Source: Bacteroidota bacterium (GTDB taxonomy: Bacteria; Bacteroidota; Ignavibacteria; Ignavibacteriales; Melioribacteraceae). Taken from it: 45,701 bases of DNA. Every line of letters starts with the position of its first letter. Position 1 is the first letter of the stretch. The notes below the pieces were generated by a model. That model had not been told where the DNA came from and did not search any database. It saw only the letters and a list, made by a program, of their open reading frames with translations. The translations under genes and the position numbers were made by a program. The DNA lies in contig JAJYXU010000084.1 in assembly GCA_021801605.1 (NCBI GenBank), forward strand, positions 1-45,701, written 5' to 3'. This document shows, one piece after another, positions 1 to 8,698 of this stretch.

Positions 1-7
1 ATCAGTT

Positions 8-157
8 GAGACCTCTGAAAAATTAAGAATAGAACGCAGATGACACAGATTAAACGGATTAACGCAGATTTAATCCGCGAAAATCTGCCAAATCCGCGTC
101 ATCTGTGTGCTATTAAAAATGTTGTAGTCCTGTACAATTCTATTTTTCAGAGGTCTC
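8..157. mobile_element. MITE-like element A
   Basis: A 150 bp element bounded by perfect 16-base inverted repeats, GAGACCTCTGAAAAAT at 8-23 and its reverse complement at 142-157. It is flanked on both sides by the direct repeat TCAGTT (2-7 and 158-163), as expected of a target-site duplication. The interior is rich in short imperfect palindromes and contains the core AATCCGCGAAAATCTG at 72-87, shared with two other elements in this window. It encodes no protein, so it would need a transposase from elsewhere. It lies directly behind the stop codon of the thioredoxin-like gene; the right copy of the duplication shares one base with that stop. Confidence 0.8.
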
Positions 158-162
158 TCAGT

Positions 163-660
163 TCATAATAATTTTAACAGATCTTTTTCCAAACTTTCTT
201 TCGGTGTTTCAACTATTCTACCTATTTCAGAATCGTTCTTGTAAAAGATAAATGTCGGTACAAGTTTGATCTCAAGCTTTTCTACTTCATTTCCGGTTGC
301 GTTTTTATTTCTGTCAACACAGATTAAAGTTAAGTTCTTCTGATCATAGCCGAGCAGATCAAGAATTTTGAAGAAGCGGGGTACTTCCCTTTTGCTGTCG
401 CTACACCACGTTCCCATAACAATTGTAATCTTTACATCTTTCAGCTTACCGGAAACATCTTTCAGTGTAACAGAATCAACGGAGTACATATCAATCTCGG
501 AATTAAACCACCAGGAAAAACTTGTGTCAGCAAAAGCAGTTCTATCGCAAAGACCAATGAGCATCGGTTTGCCCGATTTTTCATCAACAGACAATTTGTT
601 TTTCTCCTGAGCGAATGATATTGAAGCAAATAGTAAGAAAAAAATAAAAATCTTTTTCAT
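163..660 (-). CDS. exported thioredoxin-like protein
   Basis: A 165-residue protein with an N-terminal signal peptide (hydrophobic residues about 4-16, probable cleavage after SFA) and a thioredoxin-like body. The active-site region reads TWCSDS (Cys86, Ser89), so the second cysteine of the usual WCxxC is a serine. It is followed by KREVPRF and later by the VPTFIFY strand with the cis-proline typical of the fold. A single cysteine argues against ordinary disulfide reduction, and the true role is unknown. I chose the ATG at 660 because AAAGGAG stands 6 bases before it; a longer frame from 678 would bury the signal peptide behind a charged extension. Element A follows the stop at once. Confidence 0.8.
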   Translation of the reverse strand: MKKIFIFFLLFASISFAQEKNKLSVDEKSGKPMLIGLCDRTAFADTSFSWWFNSEIDMYSVDSVTLKDVSGKLKDVKITIVMGTWCSDSKREVPRFFKILDLLGYDQKNLTLICVDRNKNATGNEVEKLEIKLVPTFIFYKNDSEIGRIVETPKESLEKDLLKLL

Positions 661-699
661 ATTAATCTCCTTTGTCATTTCTTTGTGTAAAGTGACCTC

Positions 700-1572
700 T
701 CAATTTGTATTGTTCGATTTACGAACATCTAATCCCCAAAACAATTTATTGCGAAGAATTTCGAAATAATTAGTTCTGTTAGAATGAACAAGCCGCACCG
801 GCTGTTGACTCTTTTGAATTGTGACAACTGCCGGCGAATTAAAAAAATTAACACGCTGTCCGTCGCAGCTGACTTGAATTTTTTCGGAAGGAGAATTCAC
901 AATCACAGTAACTTTTTGCTGGCTTGAAATGACCAGTGGACGCATGGTTAATGTGTGAGGTGCAATTGGACTTAATGTAATCACATCGGCTTTGGGATTA
1001 ACAATTGGTCCGCCTGTTGATAAGGAATAGCCTGTTGAACCGGTTGGCGTCGCTACGATCAATCCGTCGGCAGAAAATGTTGCTACATAATCATCGTCAA
1101 CCTTTACTGTCAGCTCTATCATTTTAGACCACGAACCTTTATCAATCACCAGATCATTAATTGCATACAGTTCTTTTGCACCGCATTTAGCCAGCAAAGT
1201 CATCCGTTCTTCAATAACATAATTTTGTGTTTTAATATCCTGGAGAAAATCCGTAAATCCGTCAAGATCAAACTCGGCTAAGAATCCTAATTTGCCAAAG
1301 TTAACACCAATGATTGGAGTGCTTGAATGACGCATTTCATATGCGGTATTGAGCATTGTTCCATCGCCGCCAATTGAAACAACCATATCACAGGTTTTGC
1401 CTAAATCATCATGTGAGGAATATTTTGCATCAGCATCAAATTGATCCTTAGAATCATGAAGCGATTCACTCAGAATAAAATTGAATCCATTGCGGCGTAT
1501 TTGTCCGATGATTGTTTTTACAATGGGAAGAATTTCTGTTTTAGAAATATTTGGAATGATTCCGATTGTCAT
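700..1572 (-). CDS. nadK: NAD kinase
   Basis: A 290-residue cytosolic enzyme that phosphorylates NAD to NADP with ATP or polyphosphate. The glycine-rich GGDGT motif is at residues 68-72, followed by the substrate-binding INDLVID segment and the conserved ATPTGSTGYSLSTGGP block, all hallmarks of the family. Length is normal for bacterial NadK. The ATG is one base past the stop of the upstream glycosyltransferase, so the two are probably translated from one message. The family assignment is secure; nothing unusual is seen. Confidence 0.95.
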   Translation of the reverse strand: MTIGIIPNISKTEILPIVKTIIGQIRRNGFNFILSESLHDSKDQFDADAKYSSHDDLGKTCDMVVSIGGDGTMLNTAYEMRHSSTPIIGVNFGKLGFLAEFDLDGFTDFLQDIKTQNYVIEERMTLLAKCGAKELYAINDLVIDKGSWSKMIELTVKVDDDYVATFSADGLIVATPTGSTGYSLSTGGPIVNPKADVITLSPIAPHTLTMRPLVISSQQKVTVIVNSPSEKIQVSCDGQRVNFFNSPAVVTIQKSQQPVRLVHSNRTNYFEILRNKLFWGLDVRKSNNTN

Positions 1573-1573
1573 T

Positions 1574-2341
1574 TTACTTCGCTCTATTTAGTTCCCAAAG
1601 TTTACAATATTTTGTAAATACATAAGCTGACGAAAAAATCGCGAGTATGAACCCGTGTAGTCCGTCAAGAAAACCTAAACGAAAGATATACATTTTTAAA
1701 AAAAGAAAAACCGGGCGGAAAAGTATATCATTAAAACCGGCGGATTTTCCTTTTACGTTTAATTCTTTAGCAGCAAGAGAAGTATATAGATTAAATTTAG
1801 TGAAGTAATGTTCGATCGAAGGATCGGTGTAATGATTAAGATCGTATTTCAGATGACCGGTTTCTCCATTAACCTTTAAATGCTCATGAACTTCCTTCTC
1901 GTTGAAGTTAACAACTTTTTTATTGAAGAGACGCGTAATACGTGCGGGATACCAGCCGCTATGCTTAATCCATTTGCCAAGAAAAAAAGCACGGCGGGCT
2001 ACATCGTAAGCATTGAACTGCGGTTTAATAGTTTTAAATGTTTCCAGTTCTTTAATTAGTTCCGGTGTAAGTTCTTCATCTGCATCAATCCATAAGATCC
2101 AATCGTATTTGGTTTTTGAGATAGCGTAAATTTTTGTCTTCGCATATCCGTTCCACTCAACAACTTCGCAATTTACATTTGGATAAGATGAGGCGGTCTT
2201 GAGCGTTGCATCTTTAGTACGTGAGTCTACCAATACAACTATATCATCAACAACCGTAAGTTGACTTTCGATGCAACGGCGAATGTTCTTTTCTTCATCA
2301 CGAGCTGTGATAATTGATGATATTTGAATTAAATCAGCCAC
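1574..2341 (-). CDS. family 2 glycosyltransferase
   Basis: A 255-residue GT-A fold glycosyltransferase of the type often annotated as an LPS-core beta-glucosyltransferase (WaaE/KdtX-like). The N-terminus has the family-2 signature (SSIITARDEEKNIRRCIES), then VVLVDSRTKDAT and the metal-binding acidic motif WIDADEE near residue 85. A hydrophobic stretch near the C-terminus (about 205-245) may sit on the membrane. The start is GTG at 2341, overlapping the end of a tiny ORF. It follows a lipid exporter of the MsbA type, which fits a role in building lipopolysaccharide or a related glycolipid. Donor and acceptor sugars cannot be told from the sequence. Confidence 0.85.
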   Translation of the reverse strand: MADLIQISSIITARDEEKNIRRCIESQLTVVDDIVVLVDSRTKDATLKTASSYPNVNCEVVEWNGYAKTKIYAISKTKYDWILWIDADEELTPELIKELETFKTIKPQFNAYDVARRAFFLGKWIKHSGWYPARITRLFNKKVVNFNEKEVHEHLKVNGETGHLKYDLNHYTDPSIEHYFTKFNLYTSLAAKELNVKGKSAGFNDILFRPVFLFLKMYIFRLGFLDGLHGFILAIFSSAYVFTKYCKLWELNRAK

Positions 2342-2465
2342 TTACGCAAGTCCCGTTTTTCAAATATTTAAGATGAGTTTTATAAAATGTACTGTTTAAT
2401 CCAAGTGTAAACCAAATAGGTGAGCTTGTCAATCGTTTTACGGTTTTTGTTTGTGTAAGCATCAT
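2334..2465 (-). CDS. possible 43-residue small protein
   Basis: An open frame of 43 codons fills the gap between the exporter gene and the glycosyltransferase. Its ATGATG start follows directly on the TAA of the exporter gene, and its TGA lies inside the first codons of the glycosyltransferase, so both junctions look translationally coupled. The peptide is basic (KTVKRLTSS, then KTHLKYLKN) and has no signal or transmembrane segment. I do not recognise it. It may instead be a decayed fragment of a longer gene, or simply spacer that stays open by chance. Confidence 0.3.
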   Translation of the reverse strand: MMLTQTKTVKRLTSSPIWFTLGLNSTFYKTHLKYLKNGTCVSG

Positions 2466-4325
2466 TTAATCTCTGAATTGAAGTTCGTATAATTTTTTGT
2501 AAATACCTTTCTCCTCTAAAAGTAGTTCATCATGTTTTCCATCTTGAACAATTTGACCTTTATCGAGAACGATGATACGGTCTGCATTGCGGATAGTGCT
2601 CAGACGATGAGCAATTACAAATGTTGTTCTTTCTGCCATTAAGCGTTCTATTGCCTGTTGAACAAGCACTTCCGATTCGTTATCGAGCGCCGAAGTGGCT
2701 TCATCAAATATCATGATTGGGGGATTCTTCAATAATGCGCGCGCTATTGAAAGACGCTGCCTTTGCCCGCCGGAAAGTTTTGTCCCCTTCTCTCCAACAA
2801 TTGTATCATAACCATGCGAAAGTTCAAGTACAAAATTATGCGCGTTAGCAGCTTTTGATGCAGCTATTAATTTTTCTTCGGAACAGTCATCAATTCCATA
2901 AGCAATATTATTTTTAACCGATTCATTGAAAAGAACTGTTTCTTGAGTTACGATTCCCATTAGCTTTCTTAAATCTTCCAGACGAATTTCTTTTATATCA
3001 ATTCCATCAAGCAGAATTTTGCCTGAGGTAGGATCATAGAATCGGGGAAGAAGATCAACGCAAGTAGTTTTACCGGCGCCGCTGCTTCCTACAAAAGCAA
3101 TCACGTTTCCCTTCTCTACACTCAAGTTGATATTATTCAGTATCAGTTCATTATCATCGTCATAATGGAATGATACATCTTGGAATTCAATTTTATCTTT
3201 GAAATCGGAGACCGAAACCGGTGCCGATACATTTTTAATTCCAGGTTCAGTATCCAATATTTCGAAAACTCTCTCTGCTGCTGCACTCGATTCTTGAATT
3301 CTATTATTAACGCTGCTTAATTCTTTTATCGGCGGCATCATCTGAAATATTGCAAGTAGAAATACAATGAACTCACTGGCGTTGAGAGTTTTATCAACAA
3401 GAACAAGTTCTCCGCCGTAGTAAATCATTGCGCCGCCAACAACAACGCTTAAAAACTCCGTAAGTGGAGAAGCAATATTTCTAACGCGTGCCATTTTTAA
3501 AACTAATTTGAAGAAGCTCTGGGTCTGGGCTTTGAATTTCCTGTTCTCATAATCTTCCATACCGAACGCCTTTACAATCTTTACGCCGGTAATTGTTTCG
3601 TGAAGAGTGGTTGTTATATCCGCCATTTTTTCTTGAAGCTGTCCGCTTTGTTTCCTTAGAATTAAACCGATCCAGCTTATTATTCCAATTGTAAATGGTA
3701 AAACTAAGAGTGAAAAAAGGGTCAGCCGCCAGCTTATGGAAACCGCAAGTCCAAGAAAAAATAATATTGTAAGAGGTTCACGTACCATATTAAGAAACAC
3801 GGCAGAAACACTCGCTTGAACAACATTGACATCGTTGGTAATTCTTGAAATCAAATTACCAGTTTTTTCATTTTTGAAATAGCTCATCGGTAATTTATGA
3901 AGATGAACATAAGATTGATTTCTCAGGTCGCGAATCATCCCCTGTTCAACAAAAGCCATATAGTATGCCTGCATATACCCGAAAATATTTTTAAGAAGGA
4001 AGGCGAACAAAATTAAAAAACAAATCTTCAAAAGAATTTCTCTCTCAGTTCCGCTAAAAAGATAACTCTTGAATGATTCGGCAATTTCATTTCCAATTTT
4101 CGAAAGCCAGTTCCCTGCAGAAGTATCTATGGTGGTTTGTGTCAAAGTTTTGGCTTGTGGCTGTAATGCGCCTTTCTCCTCGAACAATGTATTCAGCAAA
4201 GGGATTAACAAATAAACAGAAACTGTATTGAGCAGTGCATACAAAATTGAAAACAGCACTGAAGCAGTTAGATGCTTACGGTACGGTTTGATATATGATA
4301 AAACTCGATAGTATGTTTTCATCAA
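2466..4325 (-). CDS. MsbA-like lipid exporter ABC transporter
   Basis: A 619-residue half-transporter with fused membrane and ATPase domains. The N-terminal part (about 1-340) has six predicted membrane segments with the usual intracellular loop (NEKTGNLISRITNDV). The nucleotide-binding domain has Walker A GSSGAGKT at 413-420, the Q-loop near VTQETVLF, the signature LSGGQRQRLSIARAL and Walker B IMIFDEATSALD, then the switch histidine in IAHRLSTIR. This layout is that of MsbA and related multidrug exporters, which flip lipid A or other lipids across the inner membrane as homodimers. The glycosyltransferase next door favours a lipid substrate. It starts 4 bases after the upstream lipoprotein gene. 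Confidence 0.85.
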   Translation of the reverse strand: MMKTYYRVLSYIKPYRKHLTASVLFSILYALLNTVSVYLLIPLLNTLFEEKGALQPQAKTLTQTTIDTSAGNWLSKIGNEIAESFKSYLFSGTEREILLKICFLILFAFLLKNIFGYMQAYYMAFVEQGMIRDLRNQSYVHLHKLPMSYFKNEKTGNLISRITNDVNVVQASVSAVFLNMVREPLTILFFLGLAVSISWRLTLFSLLVLPFTIGIISWIGLILRKQSGQLQEKMADITTTLHETITGVKIVKAFGMEDYENRKFKAQTQSFFKLVLKMARVRNIASPLTEFLSVVVGGAMIYYGGELVLVDKTLNASEFIVFLLAIFQMMPPIKELSSVNNRIQESSAAAERVFEILDTEPGIKNVSAPVSVSDFKDKIEFQDVSFHYDDDNELILNNINLSVEKGNVIAFVGSSGAGKTTCVDLLPRFYDPTSGKILLDGIDIKEIRLEDLRKLMGIVTQETVLFNESVKNNIAYGIDDCSEEKLIAASKAANAHNFVLELSHGYDTIVGEKGTKLSGGQRQRLSIARALLKNPPIMIFDEATSALDNESEVLVQQAIERLMAERTTFVIAHRLSTIRNADRIIVLDKGQIVQDGKHDELLLEEKGIYKKLYELQFRD

Positions 4326-4329
4326 ATTC

Positions 4330-5577
4330 TCACATTGGAAGATTGGCTAATCCACATCCGCTAAACATTGAAATAGTATATATTATTTTGTCTTGTTTGT
4401 AATCATAAATTTTGATTTGAGCATTCTGAGTGGGACGCTCATCAAAAAATAACAACTTTCCATGAACTAATAAATTTTCATACTTAAACCCGGAAAAGGT
4501 TCTTATTAGTTTTTTCTCAACCGCATTAATGATTAATAGTTGCTGACCTTTTTCATTTTTATTGTTTGAAGATTTTACAACTTCATTATCAGTAACTATA
4601 AAAAAATAATTACCGTCATCCGACCAGAGACCATCCTTAATCTTTTGCTTAGTTTTAAAAATTATCTGCTCGGATTTTTCGCTAAAATCTCTTAAGTAAA
4701 TGTAAGATTCTCCCTGGGAATAAACCTCTCTAAAACGAAAACGATTGTTAGGTGAAATAGAGATGGGATTAGATTTCGGCGGTGCCGGAAAACCGTTTTG
4801 GAGCAGATCAAATGATCTTTCTTTAATTTTGCCAAGATTACCGTTCAGATCAATTGGAAATATTTTTTGATTAACTATTATGGAATTTACCGAATCAAAA
4901 GAAGAAAAATTCACTTTGAATGTATCGGGATTTTCCCAATACGTGTAAAGCTGAACTCCATTCCCAAATTCTGCAATCTCGTCACTCTGCTCTTCCTCAC
5001 GCCGATATTTATAAAGTCCCGCGTCGTGTATGAATCTCACTCCGCTAAACTTTCCATAACTGCTTGCCGTTGTTATAAAGACAGTATTATTATCCTTCGA
5101 TGGATTAAGAGCAATAACTTTTTTACCAAAATTGCTCCACTCAACTTCAGTCTGTTTTGTAATTAAGTTGAAGCTAAAGACTGATGGTCTATCAAGATAT
5201 TTAGCAACGAAGAGAAGATTTGCATAAGTATCGAGAGTTGGTTTACCATCGCGTGTAATTTTATAGTTTGTAATAAGTGAATCCGAGAAAAAATTGTAAG
5301 CTGTTTTACCGGCTTCCAAAGATGATGAAAATTTACCATAAAACAATTTGTAATTCCTCTCATATACTCTTTCGATCCGCAGTTTATTCCACAATGATCG
5401 GTTTAGGGATGATCTAAAATCTTCGACTTGATCTTGTTGCTTAAATTCGCCTAGAAAAATTGAATATAAATTTTGCTTCCCTTTATCATTGTCCTTCTCT
5501 GTATCAGAACAGGAAAGTGAAAAGAAAATCCCTGTTATAAAAACAAGCCGGAATATTTTTTGAAATTGCCAATTCAT
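4330..5577 (-). CDS. SPOR-domain lipoprotein with propeller-like body
   Basis: A 415-residue putative lipoprotein. A signal peptide ends in the lipobox FSLSC (Cys at about 23), followed by acidic residues. Residues about 37-110 resemble a SPOR domain: the strand YSIFLGEF, a helix, then the strand KLFYGKFSSSLEAGKTA, a fold that binds denuded glycan strands of peptidoglycan. The remaining 300 residues are strand-rich and repetitive in pattern (for example FFIVTDNEVV, LLIINAVEKKLIRTF, KIYDYKQDKIIYTI), as in beta-propellers. The precise role is unknown; a cell-wall-associated sensor or scaffold is an inference. A TATCTTTG sequence lies just upstream of the ATG, but I saw no matching -33 element. 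Confidence 0.65.
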   Translation of the reverse strand: MNWQFQKIFRLVFITGIFFSLSCSDTEKDNDKGKQNLYSIFLGEFKQQDQVEDFRSSLNRSLWNKLRIERVYERNYKLFYGKFSSSLEAGKTAYNFFSDSLITNYKITRDGKPTLDTYANLLFVAKYLDRPSVFSFNLITKQTEVEWSNFGKKVIALNPSKDNNTVFITTASSYGKFSGVRFIHDAGLYKYRREEEQSDEIAEFGNGVQLYTYWENPDTFKVNFSSFDSVNSIIVNQKIFPIDLNGNLGKIKERSFDLLQNGFPAPPKSNPISISPNNRFRFREVYSQGESYIYLRDFSEKSEQIIFKTKQKIKDGLWSDDGNYFFIVTDNEVVKSSNNKNEKGQQLLIINAVEKKLIRTFSGFKYENLLVHGKLLFFDERPTQNAQIKIYDYKQDKIIYTISMFSGCGLANLPM

Positions 5578-5607
5578 ATCACAAAGATAAGTAATAGGGC
5601 GGCAAAT

Positions 5608-6501
5608 TTAACCGCGGGGATGATGATCTCGATGGACTTGTTTGATATAATTACGATCTATATGAGTGTAGATTTGAGTGGTTGAGATATCGGCATGACC
5701 GAGCATCTCTTGAACAGCACGTAAGTCAGCACCTCCTTCTAACAGGTGAGTAGCAAATGAATGCCGGAATGTATGGGGGTGAATTTCTTTTTTAATCCCG
5801 GCTTCATCTGCATAACGCTTAACAATGTTCCAGATTGCCATTCGTGAAATTTTAGTTTCCCTTTTCGTATTTAGGAATACAAAATTTTGACTCTTCATTT
5901 TTTTTTCTAAATGAGGGCGCGAGTACAATAAATACTTCTTCAGCCAGAGGATGGCACTGCTTCCAAGCGGTACAATTCTTTCTTTTGAACCTTTTCCAAG
6001 AACTCTAACAACTTCATCATCAAAATAAAGATCATTGATTTTCAGATTAATTAGCTCTGATACGCGTAAACCGGATGAATATAATGTTTCTAGAATTGCT
6101 TTGTCCCGCAAACCGGTTATATCATCCGTCTTGGGCACATCAAGAACTTTTTCGATTTCATGAAACGATAAAACTGCAGGCAATTTTCTTCCAATCTTAA
6201 CAGAAGTAAGTTTTTCAGTTGGATTTTTTTCAATGTAATTACTGTCTTCTAAATAACGAAAGAATCCTTTTAATGATGACATATACCGCGCAGACGTAGC
6301 GCTATCCAAACCAATCTCCCTCTGCTGTTCAAAGAATGAAGATAAATGATTGGATGATATTTTGTTAAAATCGGTTATTGCTTTTTCTTCAAGATAGGAA
6401 AGGAATTTTTTCAGATCGTTCCGGTAAGCATTTGTAGTATTAGCGGAGAGGTTTTTTTCATATTGTAGAATAGTTAGATATTCTTTTACAAATTCCTCCA
6501 T
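5608..6501 (-). CDS. xerD: XerC/XerD-type tyrosine recombinase
   Basis: A 297-residue site-specific recombinase of the length typical of XerC/XerD, which resolve chromosome dimers at dif during division. The N-terminal SAM-like domain spans about 1-90. The catalytic set is complete: Arg146 in SGLRVSEL, Lys173 in GKGSKERIVPL, His243 and Arg246 in HPHTFRHSFATHLL, His269 in LGHADIS and the nucleophile Tyr278 in TTQIYTHI. It is embedded between housekeeping genes and not near a tRNA or phage genes, and the same window carries ftsK, its usual partner. Xer C versus D cannot be settled from one sequence, so the symbol is provisional. Confidence 0.88.
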   Translation of the reverse strand: MEEFVKEYLTILQYEKNLSANTTNAYRNDLKKFLSYLEEKAITDFNKISSNHLSSFFEQQREIGLDSATSARYMSSLKGFFRYLEDSNYIEKNPTEKLTSVKIGRKLPAVLSFHEIEKVLDVPKTDDITGLRDKAILETLYSSGLRVSELINLKINDLYFDDEVVRVLGKGSKERIVPLGSSAILWLKKYLLYSRPHLEKKMKSQNFVFLNTKRETKISRMAIWNIVKRYADEAGIKKEIHPHTFRHSFATHLLEGGADLRAVQEMLGHADISTTQIYTHIDRNYIKQVHRDHHPRG

Positions 6502-6504
6502 AAT

Positions 6505-8697
6505 TTATTCTTCGGGCTTTATATTTTCTAATTCTTCCTGGTCGGGATATCTAATTCTTTTATGGTGCTGACCGACCAATATACTTAAGAAGGAATCTTT
6601 AATTTTTTTCACATCAGAAAAAGTAAGCGGAGCTTCGTCAAGCTGTCCATCGTCAATTCTGCTATTGATCAGATTGTTTATCACATTTTCAATTTTTTGA
6701 GAATCAGAATCGCTCAGTGAACGGACAGTTGATTCACATGCGTCAGCCAGCATAACAATTGCTGTTTCTTTTGTAATTGGCTTTGGACCGGCATAGCGGT
6801 AATCATTTATATCAATTTTCTCTTCACCGTAAAGTTCTTTTGCCTTCGAAAAGAAATACGACATAACCATTGTTCCGTGATGCATCGGAATGAAGTCTAT
6901 AATTTCTTTGGGAAGGTTATAAGTTTCGGCTAATTCTATCCCTTTGGAAACATGAGCGATAATCAATTTTACGCTTTGTTCCGGCGTTAGATGTTCATGC
7001 ACATTGTGAGAGTTAGTCTGATTTTCAACAAAACTTTCGGGATCGAGCATTTTTCCTATATCATGATAATAAGCACCGACTCGTGCCAGAATTGGATTAG
7101 CCCCTATTGCCTCTGCAGCTGTTTCTGCCAGCGTTCCCATAGTTATTGAGTGATTAAATGTTCCGGGTGCGTTCTTTGCAAGTTCTTTTAACAACGGTCT
7201 GTTGAAATCGGTTAATTCTAGTAAAGTGAGATCTGTGGTAATATTAAAAAATCTTTCTATAAAAATTATCAAGCCATATGTTATAACCGGACTTATCAAA
7301 GCATTGGAACCGGCAAAAGCAAAACTTGATAACATTTGCTCAAACGAGTCGAACCTTTCAAACCCGAAGGCAATTATACTCAATACATAACCGATAAAAA
7401 TATAAAAGAACGAACGGAAAATTTGCGTACGGTTTTTAATATCGCGGACAGTATAAGCGGCAAGACTTCCGGCAATTATATTCATCAGGGCAAAAGCATA
7501 ATCGTTTCCCTGTAATCCGCCTACAATCAGAGATGCTACAACCGTTCCATAGAATCCTACACGTGAGTCAAAAATCATGGTTAATAACATCGAGGCAACA
7601 GGCACAAGCACTAGAAATTCCACCGCAGTAGAAACATTAATTTGATATACAAGAAACGCTAAGAAACTAATAAACAATATTGTACAAGCGATTAAAAGAA
7701 TTTTCAGATTGTCTTTATATATTTTTTTTCTGAAGAGACGTATATAAATTATGAGAGGCAAAACGATAATTAGTATATGTAAAAATTTGCCAATGCCTTG
7801 TAAGGATTTACCAACAAATCCGATTTCTTCACCTTTGGCAATTCGGTAGGAATCAATTTTTAGTTTTGTCTCGGGTTTGATCCTATCATGCTTAGCAACA
7901 ATTCTTTCATTCTCATTAACAATTCCAACATTTCTCGGCACTTCATCTTTAGCATTTTGGACAGCAATTTCTGTAAGCTGCTGGCTGTAAATTAAATTCG
8001 GTTTAATAAAATTAGCAACATATTCCTCAACAGCTTCATTTAATTCAGCGTTATTACCCACGTTGCTTGTTAAGTAAAAATTAATAAAATCATTTACACT
8101 TTTGCGGTCCAGGTAAGATGTTTTGGGAAATATTTTTTCGAACTTTCCGTCTCGCACTGCAATACTGTCTCTAGATATTTCATTATAAGTAAGATTAAGA
8201 AGTCCGCGTTGATAAATATTTTTCAATATCGCCAGTGAGAGATTGAACATTCGGGAAAGAGAAATTAGCTTAGATGATTTAGATAATTTTTGTTGATGAT
8301 AAAGCTTATAAAAAACTCCATACGAATTATCGCTTAAAAAAGTTAAATCCTTTGCAGTACCGCTGTTTTTTAAAAATATTTTAGAAAGGAAAACATTGTA
8401 TTTTTTAAGAGAATCTAAATAGATATTAGCAAGATTGTTATCTCTGAGAAAGATAGGTTGAATCATTCTTGCTGCATTCAATTTTTCATTCTCATACTGT
8501 ACGGGATCTTTTAAAATCTCAAAAGTAGTTGAAGCAATAAGATCATCATGGATCCAGACAGAACCAACAGCAACTTCAGATTCAATAGATTCACCATGCG
8601 GAAACATTAAAACGACAAGAATTACGGTAATAAAAACAATAATCAGCTTAATTCGTAAACTCGAACGTAATTTTATTTTTGTATGTGGCAGCAACAT
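6505..8697 (-). CDS. 7TM-HD phosphodiesterase, PgpH-like
   Basis: A 730-residue membrane protein: one N-terminal membrane segment (about 14-33), a large extracytoplasmic 7TMR-HDED-type region to about 290, a bundle of about seven membrane helices to about 480, and a cytosolic HD domain. The metal-binding residues are visible as FNHSITMGTL, then YYHDIGKM, HEHLTPEQS and IPMHHGT. This order matches PgpH, which hydrolyses cyclic di-AMP in Firmicutes and is widespread in Bacteroidota. Substrate is therefore inferred from family. It is 3 bases upstream of the Xer recombinase gene and one base downstream of a HAD phosphatase gene. Confidence 0.87.
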   Translation of the reverse strand: MLLPHTKIKLRSSLRIKLIIVFITVILVVLMFPHGESIESEVAVGSVWIHDDLIASTTFEILKDPVQYENEKLNAARMIQPIFLRDNNLANIYLDSLKKYNVFLSKIFLKNSGTAKDLTFLSDNSYGVFYKLYHQQKLSKSSKLISLSRMFNLSLAILKNIYQRGLLNLTYNEISRDSIAVRDGKFEKIFPKTSYLDRKSVNDFINFYLTSNVGNNAELNEAVEEYVANFIKPNLIYSQQLTEIAVQNAKDEVPRNVGIVNENERIVAKHDRIKPETKLKIDSYRIAKGEEIGFVGKSLQGIGKFLHILIIVLPLIIYIRLFRKKIYKDNLKILLIACTILFISFLAFLVYQINVSTAVEFLVLVPVASMLLTMIFDSRVGFYGTVVASLIVGGLQGNDYAFALMNIIAGSLAAYTVRDIKNRTQIFRSFFYIFIGYVLSIIAFGFERFDSFEQMLSSFAFAGSNALISPVITYGLIIFIERFFNITTDLTLLELTDFNRPLLKELAKNAPGTFNHSITMGTLAETAAEAIGANPILARVGAYYHDIGKMLDPESFVENQTNSHNVHEHLTPEQSVKLIIAHVSKGIELAETYNLPKEIIDFIPMHHGTMVMSYFFSKAKELYGEEKIDINDYRYAGPKPITKETAIVMLADACESTVRSLSDSDSQKIENVINNLINSRIDDGQLDEAPLTFSDVKKIKDSFLSILVGQHHKRIRYPDQEELENIKPEE

Positions 8698-8698
8698 A

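Noticed and set aside
5608-6501. The Xer gene as integrase of a mobile island
   Set aside because: Length, complete XerC/D-like motifs and a location among housekeeping genes, with no tRNA or att-like repeat beside it, fit the dif recombinase.
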